A stretch of DNA of 64,000 bases, taken from the NCBI RefSeq assembly GCF_000178975.2, contig NC_015064.1, positions 2,604,001 through 2,668,000 of the forward strand, written 5' to 3'. Shown here in pieces: positions 26,602-36,077 of this stretch. Origin of the DNA: Granulicella tundricola MP5ACTX9 (GTDB taxonomy: Bacteria; Acidobacteriota; Terriglobia; Terriglobales; Acidobacteriaceae). A model generated the notes under the pieces. The model was not told where the DNA came from. It saw only the letters and a list, made by a program, of their open reading frames with translations, and searched no databases. Position 1 is the first letter of the stretch, and each line of letters opens with the position of its first letter. A program made the position numbers and the translations under genes.

Positions 26602-26847
26602 GCAGGAAGTGAATCATACTGGGTCGGTTCTGCCAACCATGACTGGATGCCGGTCCGTGTCACGAACCGCCGAGACGTTGGTCGCCCCGCAGAATGTGCT
26701 AGTCTCGTAATTTGATAAATACAAGCCGTCGGTGGTGCATTGGCGGAAGTCGACTTGGCATATCAGTGAAACCTTGAAACTTCTGGACTGCCGGGTCTTT
26801 TCTGTGCCAGTTAGGAACGATAAAACTGTTACCAAGAGGATTTGTTT

Positions 26848-27255
26848 ATGGCGCGAGGCAAGAAGCATACGGCGGAGCCGATTGTGAATTTGCTCCGTCA
26901 GGTTGAGGTTGGCGTGGCGAATGGCAAGTCGTTGCCCCAGGCGTGCAAGGAAGCCGAGATCGTAGAGCAGACGTACTGCCGGTGGCGTCGGGAGTACGGC
27001 GGGCTGAAGGTGGACCAGGCTCGGCGACTGAAGGATCTGGAGCAGGAGAACGCGAAGCTGAAGCGTCTTGTGGCGAACCTGAGCCTGGAGAAGCTGGTGT
27101 TGAAGGATCGCGGAGGGAAACTTCTAAGCCCCGAGCGGCGTCGTTGTGCGGTGAGCCATGCGCGTGAAGCACATGGGGCTGAGCGAGCGGCGTGCGTGCC
27201 TTGTGGGGGAGCAGCCACGGGGCACGCAACGCTATCGACCGACACAGCGAGATGA
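26848..27255 (+). pseudogene. IS3-family OrfA (HTH) with a disturbed 3' end
   Basis: The first 88 or so residues are a normal IS3 OrfA: KKHTAEPIVNLLRQVEV, an HTH around LPQACKEAEIVEQTYCRWR, and a leucine-zipper-like EQENAKLKRLVANLSLEKLVL. Intact relatives end shortly after LKD with a GNF-stop (as I recall them). Here one base out of phase near 27110 carries the frame past that stop, so it reads on into orfB in the wrong phase. Confidence 0.75.
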
Positions 27256-28053
27256 CGAAGACAGACTCCCCCAGGCAATCGTGACTTTGGCGGGCGCTAC
27301 GGTTATCGACGGATCACAGCCTTGCTGCAGCGTACAGGCTGGTGCGTCGGCAAAGATCGGGTGGAGAGAATCTGGCGTCGTGAGGGGCTGAAGGTTCCAA
27401 AGAAGCAGAAGCCAAGGGGCCGGTGATGGCTCAACGACGGGTCGTGCGTGCGGCTGCGTCCCGAGCACGCGAACCATGTCTGGAGCTACGACTTCGTGAG
27501 TGCCAAGACTCATGATGGGAGAACAGTGAGGATGCTGAATCTGATCGATGAGCACACCAGGGAGAGCCTGCTGGTGCGTCCGGAACGGCGCTGGTCAAGC
27601 GCCAAAGTGATCGAGGTACTGGCCGATGTGATGGTGTTGAAGGGTGTTCCAGAGCATATCCGATCAGACAATGGCCCGGAGTTCGTAGCCCACGATCAGC
27701 GCAAGTGGCTGGCCGCGACCGGAGCCAGGACGCTTTACATCGAACCCGGCAGTCCGTGGGAGAAAGGTTACTGTGAATCATTCAACTCGAAGCTGCGCGC
27801 CGAGTTCCTCAACGGCGAGATCTCCTACTCGCTCAAGGAGGTGCAGGTGCTGGCCGAACGTTGGCGCATCCACTACAACACCATCCGGCCACACTCTTCG
27901 CTCGGCTATCGATCGCCCGCTCCAGACACGTGGCCTCACGAGATCAAGACAGGGTTATGGAGAAGTGGAAAGCAGAGTGCGCCTCCCACTTCCCCACACC
28001 CTCGACGGCGGCTACTTGAACTCAAAAGAAGCTGCGCTAAACTAACAAGCTAA
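27120..28053 (+). pseudogene. IS3-family OrfB (DDE transposase), frameshifted
   Basis: The DDE core is well preserved in one frame from 27448: WSYDFVSAKTHDGRTV, HIRSDNGPEFVA and EKGYCESFNSKLRAEFL hold the three acidic residues. Upstream, the N-terminal part is split between frames (LSERRACLVGEQPRGTQRY, then RYGYRRITALLQRTGW), and a TGA interrupts the link (PRGR-stop-WLND, about 27424). The protein cannot be made in one piece. Confidence 0.85.
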
Positions 28054-28078
28054 CTGGTGCAAAAGATCGGGCACTCCA

Positions 28079-28440
28079 AGACCTACCCTGGTAGCTCAGG
28101 CTTTCGTTTCGAGTCTTTGACCTCAGAATGATGGACTCCGCAAGTTTTCCACGCCGCTTATACGATCGAGAGACTCCGCTGGGGCACCTCTGATACATCT
28201 TTCTCTTCTAGGCACGACGGCATGTCTGTTTGCCGTTGGTGGGCGATGGAAAGTCCTTTCGCAGCTTGGACATCTATCTACTCATAGCTGACGATGTGGC
28301 GTACGAACGGACGAGACGTGTTTGATCGATCTGAATGAACAGATGTTTTGGACGTACCAGTATCGTGTCCTCTTGGATCCATCTCTGACCTATTTTTCAT
28401 AACAGAATAGGAAAATAGTCTGATTCGCTCTTTCACTCAT
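28079..28440. other. Unassigned stretch between IS3 and the amylase remnant
   Basis: About 360 bp of mixed composition with no supported gene. Short frames (for instance DGKSFRSLDIYLL on the + strand near 28250) suggest old coding debris but are too short to assign. Confidence 0.4.
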
Positions 28441-29817
28441 TCAATTCAGCTGAGTAAGTCGGGCAATACTAGTCTGAAAAGCATCCAGTGAAAGCGCAGG
28501 TAATGCGCTTTCTCTTGGCCTGAAGCTGGTGAGGGAACTTCCTTCCATACGCCGGTCGCGGTTTCTACAGTTCTGCGAAAAGGCGTGTCGACAGGTTCGC
28601 GGTGATGAGATCAGTCTCTTCGGGTGCGCGTCGGAGGAAGGTCACAACATGCTGCTCTTCCGAGTTGAGCAACCCCACGATGGCGCCGTGCTGAAGTGCA
28701 GGCGAATTCTTCGCGGATCAATGACGGCATGAAAGAAGGGCACGTAAGGAAGGAGACGCGTTCTTCCAGTCCACATCGACCTTATCGAATAGCTGCGATC
28801 CACCAGATTGCGTCGCGTCACCGACTTCCATGCCGTTATATAGGAGCGGAACGCCGGATAGCGTGAGGCTAATTGCAGATGCTGCCAGAGCATCACGCTC
28901 GCGTTGCCGCACGACTGCAAGCGATTTATCGTGATCGTCGCTGATCAGCATGTGCTGCGTGCCTTGCGGAAGATCGCATCCTGCGCTTCGCAGGGTATCC
29001 CTGATCGCGTTCGCTGGTGCGACTTCATCAATTACCTGCTGAAGGTAGCAAGCAACGGCCATGCATAATCCAGGTCGAAAGAATGCTCCATCAGTTCGGG
29101 TTTCAAAGCTTCTGCAAGTAGCACCGCGTTTGGATTTTCTCGCTTGATCTGCGGCCGGAGTTCATTCCGGAGCTAGTTGGCACCATGCCGGCCGCATCCA
29201 GCGGAAACCATCGATGTGAAAGTTTTTTTAACCAGTAGAGGAACATGTCATCCATATAGCGCCGAAGCGCGGTGTCACCATGGTTGAGAGCGGCGACATC
29301 GCTCCACCCATCCGGGGAGATGATCTTGCCGGCACCATCATGCTGGTAAATAATCGGATGTGTCATCATCACGCTGCACCAAACTGTATGATCCGATACC
29401 GTGTCGAGAATCACCAGCATCTTTCGCTAATGTGCGGCCTCCAACAGAGCCAAAAGATCGGCCTTTGTGCCGGGGTCGGAATCAATCGCGTAATAGTCCT
29501 TGATAGAATATGGCTGCCGAGCCGACATAGACGCTTCTCCTTACCTGGTGGAGATATCGGCATGAGCCAAAGCACGTTGATGCCAAGCTGGTGCAGTGTG
29601 TCGAGCCACTCCGTAATCCCGCCCAGCATTCCCTTCCGCGAGAATGCTCGTGGAAAGATTTCATAGTTGACAGCATCTCGAAGCCAAACGGGGGTGCCAC
29701 TGCTTGAGTTTGTGGGACGTTAGTGGATACTGATGGAACAGTTTCCTGTGCACGTAAATATTCAATATTCAGGAGCGTCGCCGCAAGCAGCGCGACGGTA
29801 CGAGGCCAAGCCTGCAT
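28441..29817 (-). pseudogene. Secreted alpha-amylase family (GH13) gene, broken
   Basis: Reading on the minus strand and changing frame several times gives a GH13 protein: a signal peptide (PRTVALLAATLLNIEYLRAQ), then EWLDTLHQLGINVLWLMPIS, then VILDTVSDHTVW (region I; the usual Asn is now Ser), then MLISDDHDKS, then LTLSGVPLLYNGMEVGD. The C-terminus is LSLDAFQTSIARLTQLN before a TGA at 28441. Several frameshifts make it non-functional. It probably served starch or maltodextrin breakdown together with the adjacent TonB receptor. Confidence 0.8.
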
Positions 29818-29879
29818 ATCAAATGTTTCCCTCCCTCAACTGGTTTCTTGAAAGAAGTGCTTCGGGCTGCCCACCCTAA

Positions 29880-32085
29880 TGCCAAGCGGACGGGCCCGCA
29901 CGTTGTGAAGTTTGAAACCCAGGCGTGCAGCTAACTGAATCTGCCATACTTCGCCGCGAAGACCGGTGATCTTACTGAAGAGCGATGGATTACCAAGGCT
30001 ATTGTTGGGGTGGAAAAGCTAGCGTGTTCAATAAATTGAACGCGTCACCGTGAGGTTCCAGTTGCGTGCTGATGTGAGGTGCGAGTTCCTTTGTACGCCG
30101 AGATTGACGGTACGAACGGCCGGTCCATAGACTTGATTGCTGCCCAGTGTACCGATGCGGGTCAAGATCGCGCTGCCTGTTCCGTCAGTTGCCGTCGTGA
30201 CCGGGATGTTGCTGGAGAAAGCCGTCGGATCAAACCAAAAGCCGCTGATGCTCTTCAGGTAGCGGATGGGAGTGATCAGGTCTGGACGATTTCTTTGGGC
30301 AGCGCTGCCTGCGGCGGAAAGATCGACAGGCTGAACTGTCGACAGCAAAATAAGGTTGTTCAGCTGCCATCCTCCGATCAGCAAGTCGAGTGGCCGCGAC
30401 GCGACGCTGTCGATTTTTTTTGACCGCGACCGAAGGGCAGGTGGTACACGAAGGATGAACTGAAGATATGACTCTCATCGAACTTGGAGTTTCCATAGTT
30501 TGACCGCTGGTTGTAAGAAAAGAGAAGTGTCTCCGGTGTGCCACCAAAGGCACTCGTGGAGTCATCCAGTGCGTGAGACCACGCATAAGAAGCAGTCGCA
30601 GTGAAGTTCGACGTGCGGTGCTCTGCGTGAGACTGGAGACCGTCGTAGTTGGAATGACCCGTTGTACTCGTTCAGGGTGATGCTACCGAAGTTCGGGAAG
30701 GGGCTTCACCGTTTTGCCAATGGTGTAGTTGTAGTAGTTGTAGTAGCTCGACAGACGATCCGCACGTGCTCCGACGTGTGCGATATGGATCACGTACTTC
30801 GGGCCTACCTGTTGTTCCATTTCGAGGTTCGACTGCTGTTCACGGCTATGACGATTGTTCTGGTCCACAGCCAATCCGCTCATGCCAAACGGAAGCGATT
30901 GAAAATTGAACCCGGGAAACCCAGGCTGCGGCAAGGGCAAGTTAGCTGATGCTCCACTTATGTAGCCAAGGCAGGTAAACGGTGCGCCTTATGCTGTCTG
31001 GCCTGACAGCGTTTGGCAGTTTCCGATGAACGAGAAGGCCGTGAAGTCGCCTCCAAAGGTAATCTGCTGACCGAGTTGGTTGCTGATGCCGCCGTAGTCC
31101 AGAAAGTAATAGATACCGTAGCCGCCGTGCACCGAGCTCTTCCCGTTTCCTAGGAGATCGTACGTGAAACCGATGCGCGGAGCAAAGTCTGTGCTCGGGT
31201 TGACGATGCTACGAGGAACCCCGTGCTGACCAGGAAGCAAGATGTTACCGCTGTTTACGTCGAATGCAGCCTGCTTGTCATGTTGCTCCACTGGCCATTG
31301 CAGCAAGTTCCAGCGAAGCCCAAGGTTCAGGTGAGACGCGGGGTGATGCGCTAATCATCGTTCGCGAACAGGGCGTCTTCCTGACTAATTTCCGCAAAGA
31401 ATCCGGTCTGGCTTCCGATTCCGTAGTTATCTGCGCCGCCAACGAGCAGTTCGCTGGGCTCATAGCCGGTGAACTCGCTGCCGTTACCCGCGATAAAGAA
31501 GCAGCCCTTACCGCAGATGGGACGAAAGTACGAGACCTACCGGCGAAGGAAGGTGCCGCCAACGTTGAGAGAGTGCTTGCCGCGGGTTGATGATAAGCGT
31601 GTCGGTGGCTTTGTATGCGTTCTGCGGTACGGCAAACCATCCGTAGTCAACGATATATCAAGCTCAGAACCAGCGCCTCCGATGAGCGGGCCTCCGCTGT
31701 TCGCATAAGCACCGAGGTCGGTATTCTCGTTACCCAGCAAGCCGCCGGCATCCTGGCCGAAGCTGCTCGGCGAGAATCCATAGTCGTCGCGGTTGTAGGC
31801 AATTCGTGTATCGTTTACGAGCGTGAAAGAGAAGGTGTATGTATATCCCGCCGCGTAGCCTCGGTTATGTGTGAAGTTTTGGCACCGTTCGCTGACAGGG
31901 CTGGAAAGCCCGGCTGTTGCGGCAGTTCACACTGATTATTCGAAGTGAATTGTCGTAGGAAAAGTGAACGAAAAAGAGATCTTTCGCGCTCGGATTCCAA
32001 TCCATACGTACATCGAACGTGTTGTAGTTCGAGATTGAGGGGCACCCGGCTTGTAGCTTGGTCAGGATGGGGTTGGGGATGCCTT
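29880..32085 (-). pseudogene. Oar-like TonB-dependent outer membrane receptor, truncated and broken
   Basis: Minus-strand fragments in changing frames fit the long acidobacterial TonB receptors: FDVRMDWNPSAKDLFFVHFSY, then KHSLNVGGTFLRR, then FAPRIGFTYDLLGNGKSSVHGGYG (split here by frame), then LIGGWQLNNLILLSTVQPVDL, and the beta-barrel end SLGNPSLFSKITGLRGEVWQ. The N-terminal third (signal, carboxypeptidase-like domain, plug) is missing at the boundary with the broken membrane gene near 32.09 kb. It lies upstream of the amylase remnant in the same direction. Confidence 0.8.
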
Positions 32086-32531
32086 GAGCAGATCCCAAAG
32101 TGCTATGACTTTTTGATCTTCAGCATCCCGCCCTTTGGCTTTTTCGGGATGAGAAAGGTCCTTCCGTTAAAGGGCGTCAGCACCCATCACTTCGTGTCCA
32201 GCCCGCTTACTTCGTACAGTTCCGCATGGATGACCACCATGGAGAGCCACTCGACCATTCCGCGGCCCCAGCCGATCCTGAAATCGCACGCAAAGCAGTC
32301 GACGCCGTGCCACGGTCTATACAGGAACGAGTTCACATCGTTGAGGTGTCATTGACCGTAGGCCACCTTCGGGCGGCTATGAGTGTCTTGCCAAATCTGT
32401 TGTAGGTGATGCCCTGCGCCGCCGCGAACTTCTTGATGCGCTTATTGCTTATTGACATCAACACGGTGCCAGACACGACGACGACGCATAAGACCAGAGG
32501 ACGGGATGACCACGACCATGATCCTTGGCAT
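32086..32531 (-). pseudogene. Decayed second copy of the 5575-6057 membrane-anchored gene
   Basis: On the minus strand the copy reads ITYNRFGKTLIA, then SFLYRPWHGVDCFACDFRIG, then VEWLSMVVIHAELYEVSG, then WVLTPFNGRTFLIP. Each stretch is closely similar to the intact protein at 5.6-6.1 kb. It has at least one frameshift near the middle, a TGA in place of the Arg codon before WVLTP, and a TAG near the end. Confidence 0.85.
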
Positions 32532-32556
32532 GGGGAGTTCTAGCTCGAGAGTTTAA

Positions 32557-33712
32557 GGGAACTCTGCACAAGTTCTGCGTCGGCGGCCTGATGGATTAAT
32601 CTGATGGTTAGGGGTGGATGGCGATGAGGCAACAGACTTTTGCGTCGCAGTCGAGCTTTGAGAAGTATGGGCGGGAGTTGTTTCTGGATGAGATGGAAGT
32701 GGTTGTTCCATGGGTCGAGTTACAGGCTCTGGTCGAGCCACACTACCCGAAGGCCTGCAACGGTCGTCGTCCTGTCGGGCTTGGGATCATGCTGCGGACC
32801 TACTTCATGCAGCAGTGGTTCAACTTGTCCGACCCTGGCGTCGAGGAGGCGTTTCACGAATCCTTCACGCTGCGGCGGTTCGCTGGTGTTGACCTGGGCG
32901 TGGCTCCGGCACCGGATGAAACGACAGTGCTGTGCTTCCGTCACCTGCTCGAAAAGCATGACCTCGGCGGTGCCATGCTCGACGCGGTGAACCTGCATCT
33001 GGCAGCCAAGGGCATCCGCATCGAGACCGGTACGATCGTGGATGTGACCATTATCCACGCGCCTTCTTCGACGAAGAACGAGAAGAAAGAGCGTGATCCG
33101 GCGATGCGCCAGACTCGTAAGGGCAAGCAGTGGTATTTCGGACTGAAAGCGCACGTGGGCGTCGATGCAAAAGAAGGTCACAGGCACTCGGTAGCAACGT
33201 CGGCGGCCAACGTCTCGGACGTACCTATGCTGCCGGATCTGCTACATGGGGAGGAGCGCAAGGTGTGGGGCGACGGCGGCTATCAAGGCCAGACGAAGGC
33301 CATCCGGCAGGCCGCGCCCAAGGCCCAGGACATGACCTGCAAGCGAACCAGGTTCAAGAACTATGTCGATGAAGCTGCAAAGAAGAAGAATACGACGAAA
33401 TCAAAAGTAAGAGCGAAAGTAGAACACGTCTTCCGTATCCTGAAGCGCGTCTTCGGCTTCGACAAGGTGCGCTACCGAGGTATCGCCAAGAACCACCACC
33501 GGCTATGCACTAACTTCGCCCTCATCAACCTCTACCTCCACCGCAAGCACCTGGCAGGGCTGGCCGCATAGCGCCCGAAAACGGGCAACGACTCTTCAAC
33601 ACAGCGCACACTCAGCCAAAACCAAATACAGCACGGTAGTATCGTAACAAACCGGCCGCCGACTCAAGACGTTTACTCATAACGTCAAATCAGCCGCCTG
33701 CGCAGAGTTTCC
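32557..33712 (+). mobile_element. IS5-family insertion sequence, apparently intact
   Basis: The ends are GGGAACTCTGCACAAG at 32557 and, reversed, GGAAACTCTGCGCAGG ending at 33712, an imperfect inverted repeat of about 16 bp. A TAA triplet flanks both sides (32554-32556 and 33713-33715), as expected for IS5 subgroups that duplicate a TNA target. One full transposase gene lies inside, so recent transposition is likely. Confidence 0.88.
32618..33571 (+). CDS. IS5-family DDE transposase
   Basis: The 317-residue product has the N-terminal DUF772 part (EMEVVVPWVELQALVEPHYPK, with RRPVGLGIMLRTYFMQQWF). The DDE catalytic core follows: TIVDVTIIHAPSS, VWGDGGYQGQ, and KVEHVFRILKRVFGF supplying the final Glu. 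Length is usual for the family. No internal stop or frame change is seen. It ends 141 bp before the right inverted repeat. Confidence 0.95.
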   Translation: MAMRQQTFASQSSFEKYGRELFLDEMEVVVPWVELQALVEPHYPKACNGRRPVGLGIMLRTYFMQQWFNLSDPGVEEAFHESFTLRRFAGVDLGVAPAPDETTVLCFRHLLEKHDLGGAMLDAVNLHLAAKGIRIETGTIVDVTIIHAPSSTKNEKKERDPAMRQTRKGKQWYFGLKAHVGVDAKEGHRHSVATSAANVSDVPMLPDLLHGEERKVWGDGGYQGQTKAIRQAAPKAQDMTCKRTRFKNYVDEAAKKKNTTKSKVRAKVEHVFRILKRVFGFDKVRYRGIAKNHHRLCTNFALINLYLHRKHLAGLAA

Positions 33713-33798
33713 TAAGCACTTTGTTTCTATTTATGGGAATTAAGGCTTGCTTTGCGGTACCCATTTGGTGGTATCGTGCTGGCCAGAGGGACCTCCAG

Positions 33799-34401
33799 AT
33801 GGCTTCGAATCCGCTTCCCGCAGAGTTGGCCGCGCAGGCCGAGTCGATCGTCAATACGCTGACGCAGACGGACTATCAGTACAACGGATTCATCGACGCG
33901 GAGGCAGGGATTTACGACTGCGACTGCAACCAGTTTGTGGCTTGTGTGCTGGAGGGGCTGGCGGCGAATCACTACGCGCTGATTCCGAAGGAGTCGAAGC
34001 AGCCTCTGCCCCGGGCGTTTGAGTATTACTTGTATTTCAGTGGGCTGGGGACGCGGACGGGTGGGTGGAGGCAGATTATGCGGCTGGCGGATGCTCGGCG
34101 AGGGGATGTTCTGGCGTGGGAGCTGCCTTTGGTGAAGGGGCAGGATACGGGGCATGTGGTGTTGGTGGGGGATACGCCGGAGGAGATCGAGGATGGGGTG
34201 TGGTCGGTGCGGGTTTATGACTCGGCCGATAAGCCTCATTTCGAGGATACGCGGGAGGATGGGACGAGCGGAGTGGGGTCAGGGTTCATACGGTTTGAGG
34301 TGGATGCGGAGGGACGGCCGACAGGGTTCATGTTTTCGCCTGAGGCGACGGTGTTCGAGGTGAGGCCGATTGCGATTGGACGGGCTGAGCCTTTGGGGTA
34401 G
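33799..34401 (+). CDS. NlpC/P60-like putative cysteine hydrolase, 200 aa
   Basis: The layout is that of small NlpC/P60 or CHAP-type folds: Cys43 in DCDCNQFVACVLEG (compare DCSGFV), then ARRGDVLAWE, then His119 in DTGHVVLVGD. No signal peptide is visible from ATG 33799, chosen for the GAGGG upstream; a longer start at 33721 would add a few hydrophobic residues. The substrate could be peptidoglycan or another amide, but the family call is only by pattern. The IS5 element lies right upstream and may have separated the gene from its promoter. Confidence 0.65.
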   Translation: MASNPLPAELAAQAESIVNTLTQTDYQYNGFIDAEAGIYDCDCNQFVACVLEGLAANHYALIPKESKQPLPRAFEYYLYFSGLGTRTGGWRQIMRLADARRGDVLAWELPLVKGQDTGHVVLVGDTPEEIEDGVWSVRVYDSADKPHFEDTREDGTSGVGSGFIRFEVDAEGRPTGFMFSPEATVFEVRPIAIGRAEPLG

Positions 34402-34469
34402 GCTATTGGTGGCCTGCGAGGCCTGCCTGAGATGCCTGCCTGAGATGCCACAGCTTAGACTGAAGCTAC

Positions 34470-35363
34470 ATGCTCAACCGGGGCTATGCCTATACGACCA
34501 TCATCGGCAGCAAACAGCATGGATGGACGCTGCTCTCGCACCTGGCGGGGCTTTATCCGCACTCGAGCGCTGAGGCCTGGCAAGAGAATCTGGACAACGG
34601 CGAGGTCACTCTTGACGGCATAACTGCTGCCGGGAGCGAGTTGCTGAGTTCAGGGCAAATCCTTGTCTGGAAGCGGCCAGCCTGGATCGAACCGGATGCG
34701 CCTCAGCACTTTGAAGTGCTGTTCGATGATCTTCATCTTTTGGCCGTCAATAAACCCAGTGGACTGCCCACTCTTCCCGGGGGCGGTTTTCTGGAAAACA
34801 CCCTCCTGCGGCTGGTGCATAGGCATAGCCCGAGCGCAAACCCTGTGCACCGGTTGGGCCGAGCCACGACCGGCATCGTGATGTTTGCCAAGACAGCGCA
34901 GGCTGCCGCTGGACTGACCGCAGACTGGAATACGCCCAGAGTTCAAAAGATCTACCGGGCGCTGGCTCAAGGGGTGGCGCGGCAGGAGGCGTATGAGATT
35001 CTCACGCCTATCGGGCTGGTGCCGCACCCGCGCCTGGGTTCGGTGTGGGCGGCCAGCGCTGGAGGTAAAGCGTCGAAGTCGTCGGCGAAGGTGATCTCGC
35101 GGACTGCAGCGACCACGACCTTTGAGGTGAGGCTGGGTTCGGGGAGGCCTCATCAGATCAGGATCCATCTGGCTTCCATCGGGCATCCCCTGGTGGGCGA
35201 TCCTCTATATGGCTCGACAGGCCTGCCGCTTGACGATCTTCCGGGGCTTCCGGGCGATGGAGGGTATCTGCTGCACGCCCAGTTTCTGAAGTTTCATCAT
35301 CCCGTCACGGGAGAACAGATCGAGCTTGAGGCGGCTTTGCCTTCTGGCTTCTTGCATCCGTAG
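34470..35363 (+). CDS. RluA-family pseudouridine synthase-like protein with Gly at the catalytic Asp position
   Basis: The 297-residue product fits RluA-type synthases: short S4-like N-terminal part (AEAWQENLDNGEVTLDG), LAVNKPSGLPTLPGG, the core PVHRLGRATTGIVMFAKT, and GRPHQIRIHLASIGHPLVGDP. The usual HRLDRxTSG carries the catalytic Asp; here the codon is GGC (Gly130). I recall such Gly variants among plant organellar and other bacterial members, so this may be a natural subgroup rather than a mutation. Activity on RNA is therefore uncertain. Confidence 0.85.
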   Translation: MLNRGYAYTTIIGSKQHGWTLLSHLAGLYPHSSAEAWQENLDNGEVTLDGITAAGSELLSSGQILVWKRPAWIEPDAPQHFEVLFDDLHLLAVNKPSGLPTLPGGGFLENTLLRLVHRHSPSANPVHRLGRATTGIVMFAKTAQAAAGLTADWNTPRVQKIYRALAQGVARQEAYEILTPIGLVPHPRLGSVWAASAGGKASKSSAKVISRTAATTTFEVRLGSGRPHQIRIHLASIGHPLVGDPLYGSTGLPLDDLPGLPGDGGYLLHAQFLKFHHPVTGEQIELEAALPSGFLHP

Positions 35364-35548
35364 GACGGATACCGGGCATGATGAGATCTGTGCCTGCAAG
35401 GCATCAAATAGGTGAGGGGTCTTATTTCAAAGGAGTTACGGATCTTCAGAGGCTTTTCGTGTGCATGCCGGTTGGGCTCATTGAGTTGGCCGAACAACTC
35501 AGGGTGCGATTTGAGGGTCCAACCAAGAGAAGAACGAGGTACACGCGA

Positions 35549-36004
35549 ATGTCGATTCTGAAATCTCTTACCGTTTCCGCTCTTGCGCTAGGTATGTTGG
35601 GAGCTTCCCACGTGGCACCGGCGCAGATTTCTATTGGAATTGGAGAGCCGTCCTGCCCGTATGGGTACTACGACTATGCTCCCTACAACTGCTCGCCTTA
35701 TGGGTACTATGGGCCGGATTGGTTCAATGGCGGCGTGTTCATTGGTGCGGGTCGCTGGTATCACGGCGGACGTGGGTTCTATGGACATGTGGACAATCGC
35801 TACGATCCGCGGCATGGCTATAACGGGCCTTATCCGGACCGCGGTGTGCAGCCGTTCAACCACTTCCAGGGCAATGAGGCTCGGGATGGGTTTGGGCATG
35901 TTGGCAATGCCGGACATGATGCAGGCGGCGAGCATGGCGGCGGATTTGTCGGACATGGCGGTGTGCCGGGTGGCGGCGGTCATGGCGGCGGCGGACACCA
36001 CTAG
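35549..36004 (+). CDS. Secreted Gly/His/Tyr-rich protein, 151 aa
   Basis: The product has a Sec signal (MSILKSLTVSALALGMLGAS, cleavage near APA), then low-complexity YGYYDYAPYNCSPYGYY and a C-terminal tail rich in glycine and histidine (GGGGHGGGGHH). Metal binding or an extracellular structural role is plausible from composition only. ATG 35549 is preferred to an upstream ATG at 35378 because it starts the signal peptide. A strong terminator follows 16 bp after the stop. Confidence 0.7.
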   Translation: MSILKSLTVSALALGMLGASHVAPAQISIGIGEPSCPYGYYDYAPYNCSPYGYYGPDWFNGGVFIGAGRWYHGGRGFYGHVDNRYDPRHGYNGPYPDRGVQPFNHFQGNEARDGFGHVGNAGHDAGGEHGGGFVGHGGVPGGGGHGGGGHH

Positions 36005-36020
36005 ATTGATTGCGTAATGA

Positions 36021-36060
36021 ACGCAGAAAGACCCGCTGATGATGGCGGGTCTTTCTGCGT
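36021..36060. terminator. Bidirectional Rho-independent terminator
   Basis: A perfect 16-bp stem (ACGCAGAAAGACCCGC / GCGGGTCTTTCTGCGT) with an 8-base loop lies between two converging genes, the secreted Gly/His protein and the OpuC-type permease. Confidence 0.9.
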
Positions 36061-36077
36061 CGCCTTGTGTCTCCGGC

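Larger units (their letters stand above)
26784..28078 (+). mobile_element. IS3-family (IS407-like) insertion sequence, decayed
   Basis: Imperfect terminal inverted repeats can be aligned: TGGACTGCCGGGTCTTTT at 26784 and, reversed, TGGAGTGCCCGATCTTTT ending at 28078. The length of about 1.3 kb and the two-gene plan (orfA, then the DDE orfB) are those of IS3 elements. No matching direct repeats flank it, and the transposase genes contain frame errors and a stop, so it should be immobile unless complemented. Confidence 0.85.

Noticed and set aside
30079..30949. Plus-strand frames in the TonB receptor remnant
   Set aside because: They are open only by chance. The minus strand shows the beta-barrel motifs in several frames, which explains the region as a pseudogene.
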